NCBI GenBank assembly: GCA_029204225.1
Contig: CM055099.1
Location: forward strand, 58,725,982 to 58,789,981
Direction of reading: 5' to 3'
Source: Diphasiastrum complanatum
Taxonomy: Eukaryota; Streptophyta; Lycopodiopsida; Lycopodiales; Lycopodiaceae
DNA: 64,000 nucleotides
A program made the translations under genes and the position numbers. This document shows, piece by piece, positions 10,045 through 20,339 of this stretch. The number at the start of each line of letters is the position of its first letter. The stretch's first letter is position 1. The notes under the pieces were generated by a model, which saw only the letters and a program-made list of their open reading frames with translations, was not told the DNA's origin and ran no database searches.

Positions 10045-10520
10045 GTTCCAACGTATCATCCAAGTCCATTATAGGTGGGTGAGACTCATCATTTAAGACT
10101 GGTGGGACAAGAAACCCACGATGGCTTCTTCTAAGTCCTAAACGCTCTCTTTGGGGATTTGAAGTCTCTCCGTGCGGTGCTCTCTTAGACCTAGATTTCC
10201 TTGGTATACCTATGATGTCTCGTCCAGGGTGACACTAATGATTGCTGCATAATAGGTTTCTCACTTACGGATAGCAATCAACTGTCGTTGCACATGCATT
10301 TTGTGATTTTCCCATGTTATCCCATAGGTCATCCATCCTTCGTCCGCTAATACTGCATATGACCTAACTAACTCTACTTGGTCATTTTTCTGCTCAATTC
10401 TAATCCAACCATACCCATGTACAGTTTTTCTTGGTTCTTTGTACCAGGTGCCATCTCTACGGGATGCTAGGGTGGTGGGTCATAGGGTAATGACTTTCGA
10501 CTTAGGGCTCTGGTTTTCAC
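10045..10520 (-). pseudogene. Upstream ORF remnant of the Gypsy element
   Basis: The minus strand at about 10490-10264 translates without stops through a distinctive, Trp- and Tyr-containing segment (for example WYKEPRKTVHGYGWIRIEQ, then DEGWMTYGITWENHKM) and ends at a stop near 10264. A second frame continues toward 10045 (FLVPPVLNDESHPPIMDLDD). I do not recognise a named family. Position upstream of gag fits the ORF1 described for Tat/Ogre-type elements, but this is inference. The sequence runs directly into the LTR-like P' segment without a polypurine tract. Confidence 0.4.
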
Positions 10521-10990
10521 TTTCACCCTAGGCTTCATACCGAACCCCATTCTCTGACTTGTCCCGTCACTCTATGAAAGATTTCTAGTAGCACTTGGCA
10601 TCACAACCTAAACTCCCTGCTGATGAAAATTGTTTGCAGTCTCTAGTCCAAACTGTATTCCAAACTGTTGGAAGTAGAATGGCCTTGGCGAAGTCAGATC
10701 ACATGCAGCTAGGGTTGGATTGTGAACTCATAACGCATGTTCTAGGTGTGTAATCAACACACATCACTGTGTGATGCTAACCACTTCGTCCTGTGATCAA
10801 CGCGTGGTACTAGTCGCTTGTATGGTCATGCTAGCTTGTGGCTGACGGTTAGATAGTGGAATTGTTTTCAACACACGCAATCTAGGACCTACGAAACTTG
10901 TAGACTTCTGGTAGTATGACAACTAGTTCTTTGTAGAACAATGATATGAATAACTACTCTTTCAAGCAACATCTCCTGAAAATTTTTCGA

Positions 10991-11015
10991 CTCCGGTAGA
11001 CGCACCAATGTTAAG
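10991..11015 (-). other. Primer-binding-site-like sequence, inner copy
   Basis: The minus strand reads TTAACATTGGTGCGTCTACC, i.e. an ACA end followed by TTGGTGCG. It repeats, with changes, the sequence at 11121-11146, about 130 bp away. Confidence 0.4.
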
Positions 11016-11120
11016 CGTCTGGCAGGTCAAATAACATAAGCAACTTGCAAATGGCTAATCCGTATAGTTCACAACCCTACGTATAGATAATCCCCTTTAA
11101 ACAATAGCCATTATCAAATT

Positions 11121-11140
11121 CCTCCCGGCAGACACACCAA
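11121..11140 (-). other. Candidate primer binding site of the Gypsy element
   Basis: The minus strand reads TTGGTGTGTCTGCCGGGAGG immediately after a CCCTAACA end. A TGG start next to an LTR end is the usual layout of a tRNA primer site. I cannot name the tRNA from memory with certainty. Confidence 0.45.
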
Positions 11141-11349
11141 TGTTAGGGCCATTTTTTACGAGGGGTTGGTCTAGCCAAAACGTCCTAAAAGGGTCAAGGG
11201 GCCCCACCTCTAATGGCGGTTCGGCCCTACGTGAGCAATAGAGGATTTGCCACTTCCAACCCTGATGGCTCTCTATTGCCCCGTGCTCCCCAACCGATGA
11301 GAGTTTTCCAGGCTCTTAGAGATACGGTTGCAAAGAGGGGGTGCTAACA
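11141..11349 (-). repeat. Candidate short 5' LTR (209 bp)
   Basis: On the minus strand the segment starts TGTTAGCACC and ends CCCTAACA, so it has TG...CA ends within a TGTTAG/CTAACA inverted pair, and it is followed by the primer-site-like sequence. At 209 bp it is short for a Gypsy LTR; the real start could lie further right. A second copy for comparison is not in the window. Confidence 0.35.
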
Positions 11350-12480
11350 CTTTTGGTGCAATGATTCACTAGCTTTCCAGAATTATGGTTCTGTAAAAAC
11401 TTCTGATCGCTAATTTGCTAATGTCTCTTTCCCCATTGAATTCGGCTTACAGTTAGAAAAAATCTTACATGGGCTTAAAAGTGATTTACTGTCTATGATG
11501 TGCTCGTGGGGTGCAAGTTATACACACCGCTTTGTTTGCTAAGCGGTGGTATTTTCGTCGACCGTCGGGTCGAGGTATTTCGCTAAACAATACCAATGGT
11601 GGGTGTGACTAGTGTGACGCTTTAACCAAGGTAGTGTATCCACGGATGGTGAATGGCCCGCTCTGGTGTTTCACAGAGGTCGGGTCCAGCTGACTTTATA
11701 ATTGACAAAACGGGAGAAACACTTCAAACCTTGACAATTCAGTATAGCTGGTTAATTCACAAGTCTGATCTAGCAAACCATAAAATTAACAACCTACAAT
11801 TCTTTTTGTAAACTCATTTACTTTAATATGATTCCTGGCTACAATTTTTGGTTAATACATCGAGGAACGAAAAAGCAATCCACACCACAGTTACTAAGCA
11901 TTACAATAATTCCAACCTGAACTCCAACGATTTGCTACCAAACTTCAAATAGTTTACTTGGTTTAAGAAATTCAACCATAGCCTACGAACTTTGATCACT
12001 TTGTAGTCGAACTCCCATCAAAGAATTAGAAAGTTAATGGCGATTCCAAAACCTCACACTAAACGTTAAGGCAAATGCGCTGAATCCTAGTCTACGTCTT
12101 CACATGTTAGATGGTTCTCTATCTTTCAATAAAGGCGTTTCGTTTAGTAAAGGTTCTTTACAACATTCACGTAGTACTACTAATGAAAAAAAACGTTACC
12201 TTGTTTCGTTTGAGAAAATACCATTCTATTTCATGACGAGGGTAATGAATCATTCAATAGGCGAGTACGGGATTTGCAAAATAATAACAAGAATCCATTC
12301 ACCGATTTGCATACATCATTCACAATCTATATACTGGACACATAATTGGATAAACCACATTACCTCAGGTGTGAGAGAAAAGCCGAAAATCATAGAGGCA
12401 CTAGTCATGAATGCCGCTTTTGGTTTGAGGTAGCCTTGCCTTCAATCTTCAGAAGGCCGTTTGCACTGGTCGTTTTATGC
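11350..12480. other. Non-coding stretch
   Basis: I see no gene here. The only longer open frame (12104-12433, plus) has no recognisable motif and is probably chance. Confidence 0.5.
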
Positions 12481-13230
12481 CGAGCTTGAACAGGTAGCGA
12501 GATCAGAGAACAGAAACTTTGCCACAAGTCTTTGGAAGGATACACAAGGCACCGGAAAAATTAGTAGGCAGGTCGCAGTAGATCACACAAGTCTCAAACA
12601 GACTGTGGGCAGGCGGTACAGGCAAAAACCAAATTAAAACAACTCGCAAGTTGTCTGCGTAGGTTTTTGCAAGATGTGGGCAACAATTGAAGGCATGAAA
12701 CAGGTCGCAGATGAAGTTGTAGGACACTAATCTTCTGAGTTTCGATGTTTTAGACTGATATAAGGCCACAAATGATCTGCTTCAGACAGAAATAGCAAAA
12801 TGCAGGTGCAACAAGGTTATTGCAGGTCGCAGACAGGCTGGATAGGGCCGCAACAGGCTGAAAAACAGCTCCAGCGAGGGTCTATGGGCCGATGACAGGT
12901 GGTACAGGGCTGCAAGCAGGGCAGACAGAGGCCGCAAATACTGTAAGCAGTGAGCAGTAGGAAGATGGTGAGACAGCCTCCAACAAGCACACAGAGAGCA
13001 AAGGTAGTAGGCAGATCGCAGGGCCAGCAGGTGAGGCAGCGAGGAGCTGCAGGCAGATCGCACATTGAGGCAGGTGAGGCAGCGAGGAGCTGCAAGCAGA
13101 TCGTAGTTGAAGTAGGTGAGGCAGCGAGGAACTACAAACAGATCGCAGGTGAGGCAGCCTCCAACGAGTTGTTCCAAGCTCCACAGGTGCAGCGATGGAT
13201 CAGCGAGTTTTCATAACAAATGAAGCCATG
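12481..13230. repeat. Region rich in CAGGTCGCAG-like motifs with a 42-bp minisatellite
   Basis: Motifs such as CAGGTCGCAG and GCAGATCGCA recur throughout. At 13030-13168 a unit beginning GGTGAGGCAGCGAGGA repeats at 13030, 13073, 13115 and 13148, giving periods of 43, 42 and 33 bp. The Cys/Leu-rich open frames on the minus strand (12782-13184) result from this composition and are not believed to be genes. Confidence 0.7.
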
Positions 13231-16209
13231 ACAAGCTTGCTCATGAATGTTGACAGTGGTGGCTCATTTCTTCATAGTTGACCCTTGTACTAGTGAAGGC
13301 ATTCCACTCAAAAGGTTGCTCAGCAAGTAGTCATACATGGCTCCTCAACAATGTTGCTCTCACAATACTCATTAGAACTATATGCACTCTTGGTACAAGG
13401 GACCTGTCATGAGTATCTAATTGTAAATGCAAATATTGTAATGCTAGCAAAGATAAAGCTTTCTGATGATTTCACTTCTCAAAGATCTCTCAACAAGTGG
13501 ATTTCTAATCTATAAAAACTCTCTCTATCCCATCTTGCAACACCTCCCACTTGACCTTTAGGCTCTCTCAAGGTGTAAGCAAACTCCCCAACTAATCACC
13601 ATGACTTTAATTCATTGGTTTCCAAGCATCCTCAAACAAGCCATAATACTCTCAAACATGCTACACTTCACTCTCGTGCATTCAATTGTAGCCACTACGA
13701 ACCTTCAATCAAACCTACCATGGGGTAGGTAATCTCAAAGCAATTAACATTGAACAAGTACCTTTCGAAATTTAGTATACTATGTTCTCAATTGACGATA
13801 CCAGCATGGGAGACCACAAGACCACAAAGTGAAGTTAACTTCTCACATCCCATACAAAGCACTAGTATTGAGCAATAAGAAAGTAGGCATACCAAATTGC
13901 ATCCTCAACTTATCAACATTCAATCAACAACCCAAAGGCATTCCAACTCACATGACTTCTAACTAACTCTCAACAATTGGAATGAAACTCTCAATCAACA
14001 TGGCATTCTACTATCACATCAAACTCATCAAGCTCTCAACTCTCAACTTAGCAACTATCAACATCATCTCATTATCCCATTCTCACATCAAACTATCACA
14101 TCATCATCCAACTATCATCCAACTCAAAGAGTGGCCTCCTTTGATAGTAAATCCCAAGTGTCCCCCTTCAAAATGAGGCTTTGCCAATTTTCATGCACTT
14201 CAAGCCCTTTTTGCCATTTGTCCTCAACCCGTTTGATAGTACACCTAGTGGCCTCCATAAGAGAGTGGGGGAGTGCTGCATTCAGAGCTCTCTTCCAAAA
14301 CTAGCCAAGATGCCATTTTTGTCAAAGGCTAGGGAGGCCATTCAAGTTTCTCCTTTTGTACACTTAGAAGCCCAAAATGTCAATGGCTAGTGGGTGTACC
14401 TCCCAAATTTTTTAGCCTCCAAGGTGTTTTGGCATTTAATATCCAAATTTTGGGTGAGGCCCTTTTTCAACCCCTATTTTTTTGTAGGCGGCCCTCATTT
14501 TTCTTTGGGTACCTTCATTTTTGGCCTTTCTTCGATTTTTTCAAGGGTCGTGTGCCTACTGCTCATTTGTCTGGGTTTTTGGCCTGCTGGGTAACCACTT
14601 GGCCCACACATTTCATTAATTGTCCGTAAATTGCCCAAACTTTGTCGTTAGGGTTTCTGTGACTCCTTGACACTGAATCCATATTTCTCGGTCCCTTTTT
14701 TACCCGAAACTTTTCTTTCTCGATTTTTTCTTTTGTGATTGACTTTTCTAGCATTCATGACTAGGGCTCCCGCGACAACACGGTTTCCCTGAAAAATACA
14801 TTGAGTGATCATATATTAGTAAAAAATGGACTCAGTACATGGTGGGATTTTAGCACGGTCATACCGGCTACTTTTTTACAACTGGCCATTTTTGTGAAAA
14901 GCCGTAAAATATTTATTGGCCATTTCTAAGGCCGCAAAATTTGCTCTAGCCTCATTTAGGACGGGCTGGGACCCAATTCTAGGTAGACTGGCACTCTTGC
15001 TCGGTCTTTACAAAAATTGACCTCAAAAGATTTTTGACGATTTTTTCAAAAGTCAGTTTCTTACTTTTAAACTATGTCTAGCCACTTTAGGATGGGCTGA
15101 GGCCCAGTTCTAAGGCAAATTTGTGTCAATTTTTCTCTAATAACCGGATTTTACATGCCGGTTTTTTCAAATTTAAATTTCAATATTAGCCCGATTTTTC
15201 GAGCGGAAATATCAGCTAATATTGAATTTTTTAAAAAGAAAGAAGTGAAAAAAAAGTAGAAACACAATGGAAACAGTAAAAGTACTGAAAACAAAAAAAC
15301 TGTGGAAAACAGGTAATGGGAAGTGGCAACAGAAGTTCTAAGCGTAGATCTTGTTCAAAGTGTGCAAATGATGGCTGGTATGAAATTTGGTCGCATTCAT
15401 AGAACTTGGAAATTTCGATCGAAAATTGGACAGAGCTTCACTAGGCAAACTGACAAATGACTCGAATTCTATTCCTATATAGCGGAATTTAGAGTGCGTA
15501 TTAGGTGAAATCCACTTTCCCCTGTTCAGTTCCACCCAAATTTTTGTAGGAACCATCTTCACAAGATTCTAAGACCTCAGAGAAGTTTGCGAAGTTCGGA
15601 AGGTGATTTGACTGCCCTGCAAAGGTTCTGCGAGGGTTTGGACTATCTGGGAGGGTTCAATTCTCACAGGAAGTAAATTCTTGCACAACTTGTTCCAATG
15701 GTTGGATTTTCAAGATCAGACCATGTAGGCAGGCTAATTTCACTACTTTGATCCCATTTATGCCCCTCGCAAAGGTTGGTTTGATGATCTTGATGCTCTA
15801 TGAAGGTTCTGAAGATTCTGCTATTTGGATCCCTCGTAGACACTAAAAAATGATGTTTTTCTATCAATAACTCTCGTAGAGATTTTTATAGATGCATCTA
15901 AGTCAGATCTAGTGATTGTCAAAGTTTCAATAGCTAACTCCAAGAGGATCTCCAAAAATTATGAAAAAAGTGTTCTTTTTGAGTGTTTTTTGATGAGATC
16001 TCGAGATTCTCTGATCCTTAACCCCTGGATCTATTGCATCCATGTTAGATCTAACTGTAGGTGATTCTCTGAAAGTTTTGATAGATATTTGGTAGTAGAT
16101 CCATCAGTCTTGGTGGAATTTGCCCTTACTTTGCCACTGTTTCTTGAGATCAAGGTCTCTGATTTGCAAATTAGGGGCTTATTGGTGCAGCCCAATGATC
16201 TGCTTCTCT
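13231..16209. other. Non-coding stretch, target region of the inserted element
   Basis: No supported gene. 14390-15250 is T-rich with scattered short frames. 15330-16209 contains many GATCT words and resembles the sequence right of the inserted element (21255-21400), so the two were presumably contiguous before the insertion at 16215. Confidence 0.5.
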
Positions 16210-16214
16210 ATTGA
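16210..16214. other. Target-site duplication, left (ATTGA)
   Basis: The five bases before the TG of the first LTR are ATTGA, identical to 21250-21254. Confidence 0.85.
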
Positions 16215-17123
16215 TGTTGTAAAACTGACTCGAGTGCACCCAGCGTGCCCTATAAGACTCTAAGGGGTGACACTCTCTAAGGTCCCAGAGCAAGTTAGAA
16301 CATCAAGGACCGAGCCTCCGACCTGTGGTGGGCCAGTTAGGTAGTCACAAGTCATGAGCTAGCTTTGGAGCTCGAGTCATGGCCTAGTCAGGAAGCAAGT
16401 TGATTCTGCCGCCAGGATGGCACCCGGGACCCATGTCTGGGAGCCAGACTGATTCTGACAAGCTTAATCAGCAAAATAAAAACTAAGTCCTAAAAAGCGT
16501 GCTTTACTAGAAAGCACTATGTTTCAAACCAGAGGGGGTGCGCCGAATCACAACAGAACTATAGGGGGAGTCCGGCAGACAGAAACTTGGGTAGCTCAAC
16601 CAGCGCCAGGAATCCAGTCTCCAGGTCTCAGCTCCCTCTACCAGCACGAGCCAGGCACAATGCCCAGCACGTGTTGGTGGCCCCGAGACCGGTCAGTCTA
16701 TGTATGAATGTAACCTCTTCCAAATCTAATAAAGTTGATCCTTGAGGATGATTACCATTTCGGTTTCGCCTCCGGGACTGGTCCAAGTGGAAGGACCCTT
16801 ACTACAACCTTTTTGCATTGCCGATGCCTAAGAGTCCATGTCACCGATGTGTGGCTTGCCGCTATGCCAATTGGTCAGTTTGGCGACCACTATGCCTTGG
16901 GTTTCATGTGTGGCTTGTCTTTGCCTTTGGTTACCTTTTGGGGACGGATTCTGAGTTGGCTTTCGGGTTGGTTGGGATTCCAGTTTTCTTAAGTCTGAAT
17001 GGTTGAGCTTGTTACGTTTCTGAGTTGGCTTTTACGTAAGTGCATGATGGATGGATGTTAGACTTAAGCACGTGTTGGAGAAACCGCTCAAGTCCCAGTG
17101 CCCTTTGAGGCGCCGGCGCAACA
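16215..17123 (+). repeat. 5' LTR of the gag-protease element
   Basis: 909 bp, starting TGTTGTAAAACTGACTCG and ending GCGCAACA directly before TGTGGTATCAGAACC. It contains GTGCGCCGAATCACAACAG and an AATAAAG polyadenylation-like signal near 16725. The matching 3' copy is at 20340-21249. Confidence 0.9.
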
Positions 17124-17125
17124 TG

Positions 17126-17137
17126 TGGTATCAGAAC
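17126..17137 (+). other. Primer binding site, initiator-Met type
   Basis: TGGTATCAGAAC lies two bases after the LTR end and matches the plant initiator-tRNA-Met primer site (TGGTATCAGAGC) except near its end. Confidence 0.85.
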
Positions 17138-17213
17138 CGACTAGCCAGTCAGCTACGCAAGTCTCACAGGGATGGCCACGTTTTGGGATTTGTCAGGACA
17201 ACCGTTGTGCAAG

Positions 17214-17601
17214 GTGCTGCCCACAGTGTAAGCACGGGTGCGTCCACGGTCAGGGTGGTCGGTAGAATAGGGGACTTGATGAGGCAAGGTGCTGCCCTTG
17301 AGGTGTAAGCACGGTCAGTTCTCGCAGTTTGGGCCTGGCGCCGTCTGCACGTAGGACAGATGAGGCAATGTGCTGCCATTAGGTTGGTGAAAGCACGGTC
17401 TGTGCCTTGTGGGGTGCGGGGTGACATATTCAAACTGTACAAGTTAACCATTGATACAGAGATGCTGCTCGAATTCGGGTGTAAAGCATGGGTGGTTAGC
17501 TGCCGGTGTGGGATAGCTGCCGATCGTTTAGCTATAAGGGCTATCGACCAAAAAGTGGTGGGGCGTGACTGAGGCAATGTGCTGATTAATGGTGAAAGCA
17601 T
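17214..17601 (+). repeat. Five tandem leader hairpins with GTGCT...AGCAC stems
   Basis: Between the primer site and gag, a diverged unit built on GAGGCAAGGTGCTGCC ... GTGTAAGCACGG recurs five times. Stem halves are at 17214-17218/17231-17235, 17289-17293/17308-17312, 17370-17374/17392-17396, 17462-17466/17485-17489 and 17579-17583/17597-17601. The first three pair GTGCT with AGCAC. The fourth pairs ATGCT with AGCAT, a compensatory double change. The fifth pairs GTGCT with AGCAT through one G-U. Position in the untranslated leader suggests an RNA packaging or dimerisation signal; that role is inference. Confidence 0.65.
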
Positions 17602-18028
17602 GGATGGTTGGATGGATGTTTTCATGTGGGCTAATTCTGTAATAGATTTGTGTGGGCGCGGCTAGGCAAAGGTCCTACATCCGGTCTCAGGGGGAATTGT
17701 GGCTTGAGAGGGATCCTCTGTGTTTGCTTTGGTTGGTATGTTTCGTTTGTTGTGTGCTTGCTTGGACACAAATGACCTGGTTCCTACTTGGCTCTCAGGT
17801 GATGTGAGCGTGCTAAGTTTGAGGAGGGGATATTTTCATTGAAGCTGATTTAATAAAGAAGAAAAGAAAGCTGTGGGGCCCGGGCCGACAGAAGGAAGAG
17901 TTTTCAAAAATAAAAAGGATTGAGGCGATAATATGTTGGAAGTACACCTCTTACTGTAATGGAGGACCACCTTGATGAGTTACGAACATTGACGGACGGA
18001 GAGGAGTAGGTTCGAATACGGCTCCCGC

Positions 18029-19437
18029 ATGCATCGAGATGGCACCAGGTCCAAGTCAAGAAAGAAAGAGCATATGCACTCCACAATGGCGCCTCTCCAA
18101 GAAGATATGGGTGGCCCTTCTGAACCTACACCAAGAGACGAACCCTTGCTAGAGGCGCAACAAGACCTCTTTGAAGTGAAGATGCGGCAATACTTATCAA
18201 GCACAATGACAGCTATGCTTAGAGAGGTGAAGAAGGACAGAGAAACAGAAAGGAAAGAATGGCAAACATCCTTGTGAGCCGTGAACCTTACTCAATTCGA
18301 CCTTGCTAGAAAAATGAGAGATGGGCTAACACAGCTCAAAGCCAGGTTTGAAGAGTTGGAGGCAACTAGAGGGAATGCAGTGGTGCCTCCTCCACAGATA
18401 CCAAGAGAACCACGAGCGCGAAACACAGAAGGCCCAAAGAAGACTGCCAAAATAAAAGCACCACCTACTTTCAAAGGAGAGCATGACATTCGAAACTTGA
18501 AAGGTTGGTTGTTTCACATGGACCATTACTTCTGTCTGATAGACACTCCTGAGGAAAAAAGAACGGACTTGGCATTAGCATATTTTGAGGGGTACACTAC
18601 AAATTGGTACCGGATGGCAGGAATGCATTTCCAGACATGGGACGTGTTCAAAACCGTGTTATGAGAGGAGTTCATGCCGAAGGATTTACACATGAGATTG
18701 AGGACAGAATTATCAGGGCTCAAGCAGAAAGGGTCATTGCGAGAGTACCTCAATAAATTCAGACAGAGTGTACGGGTTATTGAAGATATGTCCGAGGCGG
18801 ACAAAACCCATTACCTCTTGTCTGGAATGCAGTCTTGACCTGGCGTGCAATAGACAGCTACATGCCCCATGATCTCAATTCAACTATTCGAGCGGCTGAA
18901 ATGGTTTGTGATTATGAGAGCACATTGGCACCAGCTGCTCCCTCAACCTCAACAAGAGTATTTAGTGGATCCAGACCGAGTCTGAGCTTCTTTTCAAGGG
19001 GGAACTCAACTTCAAATGGCAACCAAGCCTTGAGTAGCATGAACAAATTCCGAACAAAAACAAGGTTTGGCAACCAAGGCAACAATGGAGGGAACACGTT
19101 CCAGAGAAGAAACAATGTTGGACCTTCAGCTAGTCACACCAACGGCTCACCAACAGTGGGCAGTTCCATGCACTGCTTCAACTATCATCAGCAAGGTCAC
19201 TCTTGGAAGTCATGCCCCAAACCATTGAACAAGCAAATCATGGCTGCCATTGAAGGATTTGATAGGATGGAGAGAGAGGCATTTGATCAAGAAGATGGTG
19301 AACAAGATGACGAAGAAGACCTAGAAACAGATTTGACGGAGTCTGACCTGAATGCCTTACAACATATAGGGGCACTTGCGGCGTATCATGAACATCTCAT
19401 GGCGACTCCTGCGGGGGATCAAAGTTATTGTACTTGA
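18029..19437 (+). pseudogene. Gag of the non-autonomous element, with two TGA stops and a frameshift
   Basis: Frames 18029-18277 and 18281-18664 are in one phase, split by TGA at 18275. A second TGA falls near 18662. After a shift around 18825-18835, the frame 18835-19437 continues. Landmarks are a charged N-terminal half, IKAPPTFKGEHDIRNLKGWL (capsid start), DLALAYFEGYTTNWYRM, and a REYLNKFRQSV helix. A zinc knuckle CFNYHQQGHSWKSC follows, in which the second Cys is Tyr. The acidic tail ends at 19437. The order matches Ty3/Gypsy Gag. The protein would form particles that package the element's RNA, but this copy cannot make it intact. Confidence 0.8.
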
Positions 19438-19994
19438 AAGGCTGTATTCAAGACAACATCATTTACTTCATGGTAGACCTAGGACCGTCACATAAGGAAT
19501 TGGACATCCAATGTGAAGAAAATGTGACTCCTATTTGTGTGGAGACCGCGAAAGGTACAATGACCACTTGTAGATTGGCAACCAACTTACCAATCTCCCT
19601 GGGAGCCTGGAAGAATCGACTAATGTTCACAATCTTGAAGATGGATGCCTTCGATGCTATTTTGGGATTAAGTTGGTTTAACGAACACGTGGTGGCCTTC
19701 TTGGCAAAAGGGGTTAACCTTGTGTTATTATATAATGGCATGAGACCTTGTGTTGTCAGAGCTGTGCCAGGGGACCAACTACAAAAGAACGACACGAATG
19801 AACCTGAGCCAACCATCCCTCCCAATCTCATTCATCTCTTTAACGAAGGGCAACCAGCAGTGACAAACCAGCTAACGCAAGGTCAAATGGAGCCAACATC
19901 GCCTGCAGCTTCTACATCAGAGGTGAATCTAAGTGCCGATGCAGAGCTCAAGGAGCTCAACCTGGACAACCAAATGAAAAATCTAGAGTCCTAG
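19428..19994 (+). pseudogene. Retropepsin-like protease of the non-autonomous element
   Basis: A 188-codon frame overlaps the end of gag in another phase. It has the retropepsin layout: IIYFMVDLGPSHK (the active site is normally D-S/T-G; here the middle residue is Leu), then TCRLATNLPISLG, and DAILGLSWFNEH, matching the ILG-WL block of Gypsy proteases. A polar tail with acidic residues ends at a TAG. No RT follows: 19995-20325 is non-coding up to the polypurine tract. The reading-frame change between gag and this frame could be either programmed or a mutation; other damage in gag favours mutation. Confidence 0.75.
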
Positions 19995-20325
19995 AGGACT
20001 CATCCAGACGTGCGACAAAAACGACATATCTGAGGCTTAAGGGAGCCGTAAGTACCTTTTTCTTTCATGTTAATAAAGTAAGTCACATTTCTCATTGAGG
20101 AGTGAGCTTCAGTCTAATATCTAAGTGCAGCAGCTTTACACAGGTTTTACGTAAGTGAACTAGATCCACACTTTTCCTGTGCTGGGTGCAAACACAATGT
20201 TTTTACTTCTCTTTACAGTTGGTCTCCTTTGGCCGGTGAATCAAGATCGTGCCCTTGTATATGTGAATAAAGTCTGGCCGTTGAATTAAGCCCGTGCCAC
20301 GAGTCTTAGGGACATCAGCTTTCTC

Positions 20326-20339
20326 AAAGGAGGGGAGGA
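20326..20339 (+). other. Polypurine tract of the non-autonomous element
   Basis: AAAGGAGGGGAGGA, all purines, lies immediately before the TG of the second LTR, where plus-strand DNA synthesis is primed. Confidence 0.85.

Larger units (their letters stand above)
1..11349 (-). mobile_element. Tat-like Ty3/Gypsy retrotransposon, degenerate, 3' LTR outside the window
   Basis: Read on the minus strand, the order is candidate LTR end (11141), primer-site-like sequence, an upstream ORF remnant, a rearranged leader, gag, protease, RT, RNase H, integrase, a second RNase H, a coiled-coil 3' ORF and a purine-rich tract at the left edge. Great length, extra ORFs and a second RNase H are family traits of the Tat lineage of plant Gypsy elements. 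From gag to integrase I place nine in-frame stops (six TAG, two TGA, one TAA) and one RT frameshift, so this copy is inactive. The right boundary is inferred from a TGTTAG...CTAACA segment and is uncertain; the 3' LTR would lie left of base 1. Confidence 0.7.

Noticed and set aside
12782-13184. Cys/Leu-rich minus-strand frames
   Set aside because: Caused by the GC-rich minisatellite; periodic and without domain.
16735-17006. Frames inside the 5' LTR (and 20869-21117 in the 3' LTR)
   Set aside because: Lie in both LTRs, no conserved motif; LTR sequence is not expected to code.
17164-17625. 153-codon frame on the minus strand of the non-autonomous element leader
   Set aside because: Antisense to the hairpin repeats, no motif, composition explained by the repeats.
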